Program-made: the position numbers and the translations under genes
In this document: piece after piece, positions 1 to 12,487 of the stretch
Layout of the letters: each line of letters starts with the position of its first letter
How positions within the stretch are numbered: the first letter of the stretch is position 1
NCBI RefSeq assembly: GCF_037176765.1
Contig: NC_090025.1
Coordinates: forward strand, 90,479,006 to 90,543,005
DNA: 64,000 nucleotides
Direction of reading: 5' to 3'
DNA from: Anolis sagrei
Taxonomy: Eukaryota; Chordata; Lepidosauria; Squamata; Anolidae
The notes under the pieces: generated by a model
What the model was told of the DNA's origin: nothing
The model's input: the letters and a program-made list of their open reading frames with translations, nothing else
Database searches by the model: none

Positions 1-456
1 CGTAACCCTAAACCTAACCTTAACCATAACCCTAAACTTTAACACTAACTCTCTTCTGCCTTGGTCAGACCACACCCAGGTTCACATTGTGTCTAAGCCG
101 AACTCTAACCCTAAACACAACCCTAACCCTAATGATCTCTCTTCTGCCTTGGTCAGACCACACCTGGATTCAGATTGTGTCTACCATAACAGTAACCCTA
201 ACCATAAGCACATCTCGAATCACATTGTGTCTAACCCTAATCCTAACCCTAATCATATTGTTTCTAAAATTAACCCTAACGCTAAACCTAACCCTCACCC
301 TAACCCTAACTCTCTTCTGCCTTGGTCAGACCACACCTGGAATTACATTGTTTCTAAATCTAACCCTAACCCTAGCCCTAACACTTACAATAACTTTCTG
401 CTTTGGTCAAACCATAGCTGGGTTCACATTGTGTCTAACCCTAACCCTAACCCTAA

Positions 457-596
457 CCCTAACCCTAACCCTAGCCCTAGCCCTAGCCCTAGCCCTAACT
501 CTAACCCTAGCACTAGCCCTAACCCTAACCCTAACCCTAACACTAACCCTAATCCTAAACCTAAACCTAGGCCTAAACCTAAGCCTAACTCTCACC
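457..596 (+). repeat. Variant-hexamer tract (CCCTAG / CCTAAG type)
   Basis: CCCTAG and CCTAAA/CCTAAG hexamers replace CCCTAA here. Comparable tracts recur near 2,560-2,690, 4,255-4,350, 7,265-7,370, 9,020-9,120, 10,460-10,550, 13,485-13,575 and 19,145-19,185. Most sit between a GGTTCACATTGTGTC-type box and an AATGATCTCTCTTC-type box, so they mark one position of the higher-order repeat. Confidence 0.7.
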
Positions 597-1713
597 CTTA
601 ACCTAACCCTAAAGCTAACCCTAATGATCTCTCTTCTGCCTTGGTCAGACCACACCTGGATTCAGATTGTCTCTACCACAACACTAACCCTAACCCTAAC
701 CACACCTCGAATCACATTGTGTCTAACCCTAACTCTAACCATTACTCTCTCTTCTGCGTTGGTCAGACCACACCTGGAATCACACTGTGTGTAACCCTTA
801 CCCTAACCCTAACCCCACCCTAACTCTTACCCTTACCCTTACCCTAACCTTAACCCTAAACCAAACCCTAACCCTATCTCTAACCTAACCCTAACCCTAA
901 TGATCTCTCTTCTGTCTTGGGCAGACTACACCTGGATTGAGATTGTGTCTACCATTACCCTAACCCTAACCCTAACCACACCTCGAATCACATTGTGTCT
1001 AACCCTAACTCTAACCATAACTCTCTCTTCTGCCTTGGTCAGACCACACCTGGAATCACATTGTGTGTAACCCTGACCCTAACCCTAACCCTAACCCTAA
1101 CCCTATCTCTAACCCTAACCCTAACCCTAATGATCTCTCTTCTGCCTTGGTCAGATGCCAGCTGGATTCAGATTGTGTCTAACCCTAACCCTAACCCTAA
1201 ACCTATCCCTAACCCTCACCCTCACCTTCACCCTCACCCTCACCTTCACCCTCAACCTAACCCTAACTCTCTTCTGCCTTGGTCAGACCAAACCACACCT
1301 GGAATCACATTGTGTGTAACCCTGACCCTAACCCTAACCCTAACCCTAACCCTAACCCTAACCCTAACCCTAACCCTAATGATCTCTCATCTGCGTTGGT
1401 CAGAGAGCACCTGGATTGAGATTGTGTCTACCATAACACTAACCCTAACCCTAACCACACCTCGAATCACATTGTGTCTAACCCTAACTCGAACCCTCAT
1501 TCTCTTATGGCTTGGACGGACCACACCTTGAATCACATTTTTTCTCAACCTAACCCTAACACTAACCCTAACTCCATCTTCTGCCTTGGTCAGACCACAC
1601 CTGGAATCACATTTTGTGTAACCCTGACCCTAACCCTAACCGTAACTCCAACCATAACCCTAACCCTAACCCTAATCATATTGTTTCTAAAATTAACCCT
1701 AACACTAAACCTA

Positions 1714-2033
1714 GGAAAGGTAAAAGGTAGTCCCCTGACATTAAGTCCAGTCATGTCTGACTCTGGGGTGTGGTGCTCATCTCCATTTCTAAGCCGAAGA
1801 GCCAGCGTTGTCCGTAGACACCTCCAAGGCTATGTGGCCGGCATGACTGCATGGAGCGCTGTTACCTTCCCACCAGAGCGGTACCTATTGATCTACTCAC
1901 ATTTGCATGTTTTCGAACTGCTAGGTTGGCAGAAGCTAGGGCTGACAGCGGAAGCTCACGCCGCTCCCCGGAATAGAACCTGCGACCTTTCGATCAACAA
2001 GCTCAGCAGCTCAGTGCTTTAACTCAGTGCTTT
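1714..2033 (-). mobile_element. Sauria-type tRNA SINE, copy 1, inside the satellite
   Basis: Read on the minus strand it has a tRNA-like head with a B box (GGTTCTATTCCGGGG here, from GGTTCGAATCC), a body with GGTACCGCTCTGG and AACATGCAAATGTGAG, and a tail ending in the BovB-like CAGAGTCAGACATGACTGG. It is flanked by 13-bp direct repeats AACACTAAACCTA (1,701-1,713 and 2,034-2,046), which read as a target-site duplication cut into the satellite. Confidence 0.85.
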
Positions 2034-4379
2034 AACACTAAACCTAACCCTCACCCTAACCCTAACTCTCTTCTGCTTTGCTTAGACCACACCTGGAATT
2101 ACATTGTTTCTAAATCTGACCCTAACTCTAAACCTAACATTAACCATAACCCTAAACCTTAACACTAACTCTCTTCTGCCTTGGTAAGACCACACCTGGG
2201 TTCACATTGTTTCTAAGCCTAACTCTAACCCTAAACACAACCCTAACCCTAATGATCTCTCTTCTGCCTTGGTCAGACCACACCTGGATTCAGATTGTGT
2301 CTACCATAACACTAACCCTAACCCTAACCACACCTCGAATCACATTGTGTCTAACCCTAACTCTAACTCTAACTCTCTTCTGGCTTGGTCGGACCACACC
2401 TGGATTCACAATTTTCCTCAACCTAACCCTAACCCTAACCCTAACTCCCTCTTCTGCCATGGTCAGACCACACCTGGAAGCACATTGTGTGTAACCCTGA
2501 CCCTAACCCTAACCCTAACCCTATCCCTAACCCTAAACCTAACCCTAACCCTAACACTAACCCTAGTCCTAGCCCTAGCCCTAGCGCTAGCCCAAGCTCA
2601 AACTTTAGCCCTAACCCTAACCCTAACCCTAAGCCTAACCCTTACCCTTAGCCTAAGCCTAAAGCTAGGCCTAAAGCTAAGCCTAACTCTAACCCTTAAC
2701 CTAACCCTAACCCTAATGAACTCTCTTCTATCTTGGTCAGACCACACCTGGATTCAGATTGTGTCTACCATAACACTAACCCTAACCCTAACTCTCTTCT
2801 GCCCTGGTCAGACCACACCTGGAATTACAATGTTTCTAAATCTAACCCTAACCCTAACCTTAACGCTAACCCTAACCCTAACACTTACACGAACTCTCTT
2901 CTGCCTTGGTCAGACCACACCTGGGTTCAGATTGAGCCTACCATAACACTAACCCTAACCCTAACCACATCTCGAATCACATTGTGTCTAACCCTAACTC
3001 TAACCCTAACTCTCTTCTGCCTTGGGCAGACCACACCTGGAATTACAATGTTTCTAAATCTAACCCTAAACCCTAACCTTTACCCTAACCCTAACCCTAA
3101 CACTTACATTTAACTCTCTTCTGCCTTGGTCAGACCTCACCTGGGTTCACATTGTGTCTAAGCCTAACTCTAACCATAAATCTAAACCTAACCCTAATGA
3201 TCTCTCTTCTGCCTTGGTCAGATCACACCTGGATTCAGATTTTGTCTACCATAACACTAACCCTAACCCTAAACCTAACCCTACCCCTAACCCTAACCCT
3301 ACCCCTAATCATATTGTTTCTAAAATTAACCCTAACGCTAATCCTAAACCCCACCCTAACCCTAACTCTTTTCTGCCTGGGTCAGACCACACCTGGAATT
3401 ACATTGTTTCTAAATCTAACCCTAACCCTAACCTAAGCCCTAACCCTAACCCTAACCCTAACACTAACTCTCTTCTGCCTTGGGCAGACCACACCTGGGT
3501 TCACATTGTGTCTAAGCCTAACTCTATCCATAAACCTAACCCTAACCCTAATGATCTCTCTTCTGCCTTGGTCAGACCACACCTGGAATCACATTGTGTG
3601 TAACTCTGACCCTAACCCTAACCCTAACCGTAACCCTAACCCTAACCCTAAACCATATCCTAACCATGAACCTAACCCTAACACTAATCATATTGTTTCT
3701 AAAATGAACCCTAACGCTAAACCTAACCCTCACCCTTACCTTCACTCTCCCCCTAACCCTAACTCTCTTCTCCCTTGGTCAGACCACACCTGGAATTACA
3801 TTGTTTCTAAATCTAACCCTAAAGCTAACCTTAACCCTAACCCTAAGCCTAACACTTACAATAACTTTCTTCTGCTTTGGTCAGACCATACCTGGGTTCA
3901 CATTGTTTCTAAACCTAACCGTAACCCTAATGATATCTCTTCTGCCTTGGTCAGACCACACCTGGATTCAGATTGTGTCTACCATAACCCTAACCCTAAC
4001 CCTAACCACACCTCAAATAAATCGTGTCTAACCCTAACTCTAACCCTAACTCTCTTCTGGCTTGGTCGGACCAAACCTGGAATCACAATTTGTCTCAACC
4101 TAACCCTAACACTAACCCTAACTCTCTCGTCTGCTTTGGTCAAAACACACCTGGAATCACATTGTGTGTAACCCTAACCCTAACCATAACCATAACCGTA
4201 ACCCTAACCCTAATCTTAACCCTAACCCTAACCCTAAACCTAACCCTAACCCTAACCCTAGCCATAGCCCTAAGCCTAAGCCTAAACCTAAGCCTAAGCC
4301 TAAGCCTAAAACTAAACCATAGTCTAAGCCTAAGCCTAAGCCTAACTCTAACCCTAAACCTAACCCTAACCCTAACCCT

Positions 4380-5489
4380 AATGATCTCTCTTCTGCCTTG
4401 GGTAGACCACACCTGGATTGAGATTGTGTCTACCATAACACTAACCCTAACCCTAACCACACCTCGAATCACATTGTGTCTAACCCTAACTCTAACCATA
4501 ACTCTCTCTTCTGCATTGGTCAGACCACACCTGGAATCACATTGTGTGTAACCCTGACACTAACCCTAACCCTACCCCTAACCCCACCCTAACCCTTACC
4601 CTTACCCTTACCCTATCTCTAACCCTAACCCTAACCGGAATGATCTCTCTTCTGCCTTGGTCAGACCACACCTGGATTGAGATTGTATCTACCATAACAC
4701 TAACCCTAACCCTAACCACACCTCGAATCACATTGTGTCTAACCCTAACTCTAACCATAACTGTCTCTTCTGCCTTGGTTAGACCTCACCTGGAATCACA
4801 TTGTGTGTAACCCTGACACTAATCCTAACCCTAACCCTACCCCTAATCCCATCCTAACCCTTACCCTTACCCTAACCCTAACCCTAACCCTAATCCTAGC
4901 CCTAAACCTAACCCGAACCCGAACCCTAACCCTAATGATCTCTCTTCTGCCTTGGGTAGACCACACCTGGATTGAGATTGTGTCTACCATAACACTAACC
5001 CTAACCCTAACCACACCTCGAATCACATTGTGTCTAACCCTAACTCTAACCATAACTCTATCTTCTGCATTGGTCAGACCACACCTGGAATCACATTGTG
5101 TGTAACCCTGACACTAACCCTAACCCTACCCCTAACCCCACCCTAACCCTTAACCTTACCCTTACCCTATCTCTAACCCTAACCCTAACCGGAATGATCT
5201 CTCTTCTGCCTTGGTCAGACCACACCTGGATTGAGATTGTATCTACCATAACACTAACCCTAACCCTAACCACACCTCGAATCACATTGTGTCTAACCCT
5301 AACTCTAACCATAACTGTCTCTTCTGCCTTGGTCAGACCTCACCTGGAATCACATTGTGTGTAACCCTGACACTAATCCTAACCCTAACCCCACCCCTAA
5401 CCCCATCCTAACCCTTACCCTTACCCTAACCCTAACCCTAACCCTAATCCTAGCGCTAAACCTAACCCGAACCCTAACCCTAACCCGAT
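4380..5489 (+). repeat. Tandem pair of ~555-bp higher-order satellite units
   Basis: Two neighbouring units (about 4,380-4,934 and 4,935-5,489) are nearly identical. Each holds an AATGATC box with the rare GGGTAGACC variant, then a GGAATGATC box with a GATTGTATC ending 258 bp later. The shared rare variants show that this is a recent tandem duplication of a two-box unit. Confidence 0.85.
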
Positions 5490-8400
5490 CTCTAACCCTA
5501 ACCCTAACCCTAACCCTAACCCTAACCCTAACCCTAATGATCTCTCTTCTGCCTTGGTCAGACCACACCTGGATTGAGATTGTGTCTACCATAACACTAA
5601 CCCTAACCCTAACCACACATCGAATCAAATTGTGTCTAACCCTAACTCTAACCACAACACTCTCTTTTGCCTTGGTCAGACCACACCTGGAATCACATTG
5701 TGTGTAACCCTGACCCTAACCCTGACCCTAATCCTAACCCTATGTCTAACCCTAACCCTAACCCTAATCACATTGTGTCTAACGCTATCCCTAAATCTAA
5801 TCCTCACCCTCACCTTCACCCTCACCCTAACCCTAACTCTCTTCTGCCTTGGTCAGACCACACCTGGAATTACATTGTTTCTAAATCTAACCCTAACCCT
5901 AAACCTAACCTTAACCATAACCCTAAACCTTAACACTAACTCTCTTCTGCCTTGGTCAGACCACAGCTGGGTTCACATTGTGTCTAAGCCTAACTCTAAC
6001 CTTAAACACAACCCTAACCCTAATGATCTCTCTTCTGCCTTGGTCAGACCACACCTGGATTCAGATTGTGTGAAACCATTACCCTAACCCCACCCTAACT
6101 CTTACCCTTACCCTTACCTTAAACCTAACTCTAACCCTAACCGTAACCCTAACCCTTACCTTTTCTCTAACCCTAACCCTAACCCTAGTGATCTCTTTTC
6201 TGCCTTGGGCAGAATACACCTGGATTGAGATTGTGTCTACCATAACGCTAACCCTAACCCTAACCATACCTCGAATCACATTGAGTATAACCCTAACTCT
6301 AAACCATAACTCTCTCTTCTGCCTTGGTCAGACCACACCTGGAATCACATTATGTGTAACCCTGACCCTAACCCTAACCCTAACCCTATCCCTAATGATC
6401 TCTCTTCTGCCTTGGTCAGACGCCGGCTGGATTCAGATTGTGTCTACCATAACACTAACCCTAACCATAACCACACCTCGAATCACATTGTGTCTAACCC
6501 TAACTCGAACCCTCATTCTCTTATGGCTTGGTCGGACCACACCTGGAATCACAATTTTTCTCAACCTAACCCTAACACTAACCCTAACTCTCTCTTCTGC
6601 CTTGGTCAGACCACACCTCGAATCACATTGTGTGTAACCCGGACCCTAATCCTAACCCTAACCCTAACCGTAACCCTAACCCTAACCCTAATCATATTGT
6701 CTCTAAAATTAACCCTAACGCTAAACCCAACCCTCACCCTAACCCTAACCCTCTTCTGCCTTGGTCAGACCACACCTGCAATTACATTGTTTCTAAATCT
6801 GACCCTAACCCTAAACCTAACCTTAACCATAACCCTAAACCTTAACACTAATTCTCTTATGCCTTGTTGAGACCACACCTGGGTTCACGTTGTGTCTAAG
6901 CCTAACTCTAACCTTAAACTAAACCCTAACCCTAATGATCTCTCTTCTGCCTTGGTCAGACCACACCTGGATTCAGATTTTGTCTACCATAACACTAACC
7001 ATAACCACACCTCGAATCACATTGTGTCTAACCCTAACCCTAACCCTAACCCTAATCATATTGTTTCTAAAATTAACCCTAACGCTAAACCTAACCCTCA
7101 CCCTCACCCTAACTCTCTTCTGCCTTGGTCAGACCACACCTGGAATTACATTGTTTCTAAATCTAACCCTAACCCTAACCATAACCCTAACCCTAACACT
7201 TACAGTAACTCCTTTCTGCTTTGGTCAGACCATAGCTGGGTTCACATTGTGTCTAACCCTAATCCTAACCCTAACCCTAGCCCTAGCTCTAGCCCTAGCC
7301 CTAGCCCTAGCCCTAACCCTAAGCCGAAAACTAAACCTAAGTCTAAACCTAAACCTAACTCTAACCCTTAACCTAACCCAAACCCAAACCCTAACCCTAA
7401 TGATCTCTCTTCTGCCTTGGTCAGACCACACCTGGATTCAGATTGTCTCTACCATAACACTAATCCTAACTCTAACCACACCTCGAATCACATTGTGTCT
7501 AACCCGAATTCTAACCATAACTCTCTCTTCTGCGTTGGTCAGACCTCACCTGGAATCACATTGTGTGTAACCCTAACCCTAACCCTAACCCCACCCTAAC
7601 TCTTACCCTTACCCTTACACTTACCCTAACCCTAACCCTAAGCCTAACGCTAACCCTAACCGTAACCCTAACCCTAACCCTAACCCTAACCCTAACCCTA
7701 TCTCTAACCCTAACCCTAATGATCTCTCTTCTGCCTTGGGCAGACCACACCTGGATTGAGATTGTGTCTACCATAACACTAACCCTAACCCTAACCACAC
7801 CTCGAATCACATTGTGTCTAACCCTAACTCTAACCATAACTCTCTCTTCTGCCTTGGTCAGACCACACCTGGAATCACATTGTGTGTAACCCTGACCCTA
7901 AACCTAACCCTAACCCTAACCCTAATGATCTCTTTTGTGCCCTGGTCAGACGCCAGCTGGATTCACATTGTGTCTACCATAACACTAACCCTATCCCTAA
8001 CTCTGCCTTGTTCAGACCAAACCACACCTGGAATCACATTGTGTGTAACCCTGACCCTAACCCTAACCCTAACCCTCACCCTTACCCTAACCCTAAACCT
8101 AACCCTATATCTAACCCTAAACCTAACCCTAACCCTAACTACACCTCGAATCACATTGTGTCTAACCCTAACTCGTCCCCTCACTCTCTTATGGCTTGGT
8201 TCCACACCTGGCTTGATCCCACACCTGGAATCACATAGTGTCTAACCCTAACTCTAACCCTCATTCTCTTCTGGATTGGTCGGACAACACCTGGAATCAC
8301 ATTTTTTCTCAACCTAACCCTAACACTAACCCTAACTCTCTCTTTTGCCTTGGTCAGACCACACCTGGAATCACATTGTGTGTAACCCGTACCCTAATCC

Positions 8401-11400
8401 TAACCCTAACCATAACCCTAACCCTAACCCTAACCCTAATCATATTGTTTCTAAAATTAACTCTAACGCTAAACCTAACCTTCACCCTAACCCTAACTTT
8501 CTTCTGCCTTGGTCAGACCACACCTTGAATTACATTGTTTCTAAATCTATCCCTAACCCTAAACCTAACCTTAACCATAACCCTAAACCTTAACACTAAC
8601 TCTCTTCTGCCTTGGTCAGACCACACCTGGGTTCACATTGTGTCTAAGCCTAACTCTTACCCTAAACACAACCCTAACCCTAATGATCTCTCTTCTGCCT
8701 TGGTCAGACCACACCTGGATTCAGATTGTGTCTACCATAACAGTAACCCTAACCATAACCACATCTCGAATCACATTGTGTCTAACCCTAACCCTAACCC
8801 TAATCATATTGTTTCTAAAATTAACCCTAACGCTGAACCTAACCCTCACCCTAACCCTAACTCTCTTCTGCCTTGGTCAGACCACACCTGGAATTACATT
8901 GTTTCTAAATCTAACCCTAACCCTAACCCTAACCCTAACACTTACAATAACTCCTTTCTGCTTTGGTCAGAGCATAGCTGGGTTCACATTGTGTCTAACC
9001 CTAACCCTAACCTAACCCTAACCCTAACCCTAGCCCTAGCCCTATCCCTAGCCCTAGCCCCAGCCCTAACCCTAACCCTAACGCTAACCATAAGCCTAAA
9101 TCTAAGCCTAACTCTAACCCTTAACCTAACCCTAACCCTAATGATCTCTCTTCTGCCTTGGTCAGACCACACCTGGATTCAGATTGTCTCTGCCATAACA
9201 CTAACCCTAACCCTAACCACACCTCGAATCACATTGTGTCTAACGCTAACTCTAACCATAACTCTCTCTTCTGCCTTGTTCAGACCACACCTGGAATCAC
9301 ATTGTGTGTAACCCTGACCCTAACCCTAACCCTAACCCTAACCCTATCTCTAACCCTAACCCTAACCCTAACCCTAATGATCTCTCTTCTGCCTTGGTCA
9401 GACGCCAACTGGATTCAGATTGTGTCTACCATAACCCTAACCCTAACCCTAACCCTAACTCTCTTCTGCCCTGGTCAGACCCCACCTGGAATCACATTGT
9501 GTCTAACCCTAACCCTAACCCTATCCCTAACTCTAACCCTCACCCTCACCTTCACCCTCACCCTCAACCTAACCCTAACTCTCTTCTGCCCTGGTCATAC
9601 CAAACCACACCTGGAATCACATTGTGTGTAACCCTGACCCTAACCCTAACCCTAACCCTCACCCTTACCCTTACCCTAACCCTAAAACTAACCCTAACTC
9701 TAACCCTAAACCTAACCCTAACCCTAACCCTAACCACACCACGAATCACATTGTGTCTAACCCTAACTCGAACCCTCACTCTCTTATGGCTTGGTTCCAC
9801 ACCTGGCTTGATCCCACACCTGGAATCACAATTTTTCTCAACCTAACCCTAACACTAACCCTAACTCTCTCTTCTGCCTTGGTCAGACCACACCTGGAAT
9901 CACATTGTGTGTAACCCGTACCCTAATCCTAACCCTAACCATAACCCTAACCCTAACCCTAACCCTAATCATATTGTTTCTAAAATTAACCCTAACGCTA
10001 AACCTAACCCTCACCCTCACTCTCTTCTGCCTTGGTCAGACTACACCTGGAATTACATTGTTTCTAAATCTATCCCTAATCCTAATCCTAATCTTAACCA
10101 TAACCGTAAACCTTAACACTAACTCTCTTCTGCCTTGGTCAGACCACACCTGGGTTCACATTGTGTCTAAGCCTAACTCTGACCCTAAACACAACCCTAA
10201 CCCTAATGATCTCTCTTCTGCCTTGGTCAGACCACACCTGGATTCAGATTGTGTCTACCATAACAGTAACCCTAACCATAACCACATCTCGAATCACATT
10301 GTGTCTAACCCTAACCCTAACCCTAATCAAATTGTTTCTAAAATTAACCCTAACGCTAAACCTAACCCTCCCCCTAACCCTAACTCTCTTCTGCCTTGGT
10401 CAGACCACACCTGGAATTACATTGTTTCTAAATGTAACCCTAACCCTATCCCTAACCCTAACCCTAACCCTAGTCCTAGCCCTAACCCTAGCCCTAGCCC
10501 TTACCCTAACCCTAACGCTAACCCTAAGCCTAAACCTAAGCCTAAACCTCACCCACACCCTCACCTTCACCCTCAACCTAACCCTAACTCTCTTCTGCCT
10601 TGGTCAGACCAAACCACACCTGGAATCACATTGTGTGTAACCCTGACCCTAACCCTAACCCTAACCCTAACCCTAACCCTTACCCTTAGCCTAAGCCTAA
10701 AGCTAGTCCTAAAGCTAAGCCTAACTCTAACCCTTAACCTAACCCTAACCCTAACCCTAATGAACTCTCTTCTGCCTTGGTCAGACCACACCTGGATTCA
10801 GACTGTCTCTACCATAACACTAACCCTAACCACACCCCGAATCACATTGTGTCTAACCCTAACTCTAACCATAACTCTCCTTCTGCGTTGGTCAGACCAC
10901 ACCTGGAATCACACTGTGTGTAACCCTAACCCTAACTCTAATCCTAACCCCACCCTAACTCTTACCCTTACCCTTACCCTAACCCTAAACCAAACCCTAA
11001 CCCTAACCCAATCTCTAACCCTAACCCTAACCCTAATGATCTCTCTTCTGCCTTGGGCAGACCACACCTGGATTGAGATTATGTCTACCATAACACTAAC
11101 CCTAACCCTAACCACACCTCGAATCAGATTGTGTCTAACCCTAACTCTAACCATAACTCTCTCTACTGCCTTGGTCAGACCACACCTGGAATCACATTGC
11201 GTGTAACCCTGACCCTAACCCTAACTCTAACCCTATCTCCAACCCTAACCCTAACCCTAACCCTAATGATCTCTCTTCTGCCTTGGTCAGATGCCAGGTG
11301 GATTCAGATTGTGTCTACCATAACACTAACCCTAACCCTAACTCTCTTCTGCCCTGGTCAGACCCCACCTGGAATCACATTGTGTCTAACCCTCACCCTC

Positions 11401-12167
11401 ACCTTCACCCTCAACCTAACCCTAACTCTCTTCTGCCTTGGTCAGACCAAACCACACCTGGAATCACATTGTGTGTAACCCTGACCCTAACCCTAACCCT
11501 AACCCTCACCCTAACCCTAACCCTAACCATAACCCTAACCCTAAGCCTAACCCTTATCCTTAGCCTAAGCATAAAGCTAGGCCTAAAGCTAAGCCTAACT
11601 CTAACCCTTAACCTAACCCTAACCCTAATAAACTCTCTTCTGCCTTGGTCAGATCACACCTGGATTCAGATTGTCTCTAAAATAACACTAATCCTAACCA
11701 CACCTCGAATCACATTGTGTCTAACCCTAACTCTAACTATAACTCTCTCTACTGCGTTGGTCAGACCACACCTGGAATCACACTGTGTGTAACCCTAACC
11801 CTAACCCTAACCCCACCCTAACTCTTACCCTTACCCTAACCATAACCCTAAACCAAACCCTAACCCTAACCCAATCTCTAACCCTAACCTTAACCCTAAT
11901 GATCTCTCTTCTGCCTTGGGCAGACCACACCTGGATTGAGATTGTGTCTACCATAACACTAACCCTAACCCCAACCACACCTCGAATCAGATTGTGTCTA
12001 ACCTTAACTCTAACCATAACTCTCTCTTCTGCCTTGGTCAGACCACACCTGGAATCACATTGTGTGTAACCCTGACCCTAACCCTAACCCTAACCGTAAC
12101 TCTAACCGTAACCCTAACCCTAACCCTAATCATATTGTTTCTAAAATTAACCCTAACGCTAAACCTA

Positions 12168-12487
12168 GGTAAGGTAAAAGGTAGTCCCCTGACATTAAGT
12201 CCAGTCATGTCTGACTCTGGGGTGTGGTGCTCATCTCCATTTCTAAGCTGAAGAGCCAGCGTTGTCCGTAGACACCTCCAAGGCCATGTGGCCGGCATGA
12301 CTGCATGGAGCGCTGTTACCTTCCCACCGGAGCAGTACCTATTGATCTACTCACATTTGCATGTTTTCGAATAGCTAGGTTGGCAGAAGCTAGGGCTGAC
12401 AACGGAAGCTCACGCAGCTCCCCGGAATCGAACCTGCGACCTTTCGATCAACAAGCTCAGCAGCTCAGTGCTTTAACTCAGTGATTT
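12168..12487 (-). mobile_element. Sauria-type tRNA SINE, copy 2, inside the satellite
   Basis: This copy matches the one at 1,714-2,033 apart from scattered substitutions, and it lies at the same point of the satellite repeat. Flanking 13-bp direct repeats are AACGCTAAACCTA (12,155-12,167 and 12,488-12,500). The same insertion at the same site with matching flanks points to duplication of a larger satellite block. Confidence 0.85.

Noticed and set aside
1-1000. A functional terminal telomere at the left edge
   Set aside because: There are no long pure CCCTAA runs and many interrupting boxes. It may be near a chromosome end, but the terminal array itself is not in view.
4380-5700. Regularly spaced ~30-bp repeats resembling a CRISPR array
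   Set aside because: Spacers are themselves repetitive hexamers, repeats differ in their endings, and the host is a vertebrate. It is a satellite.
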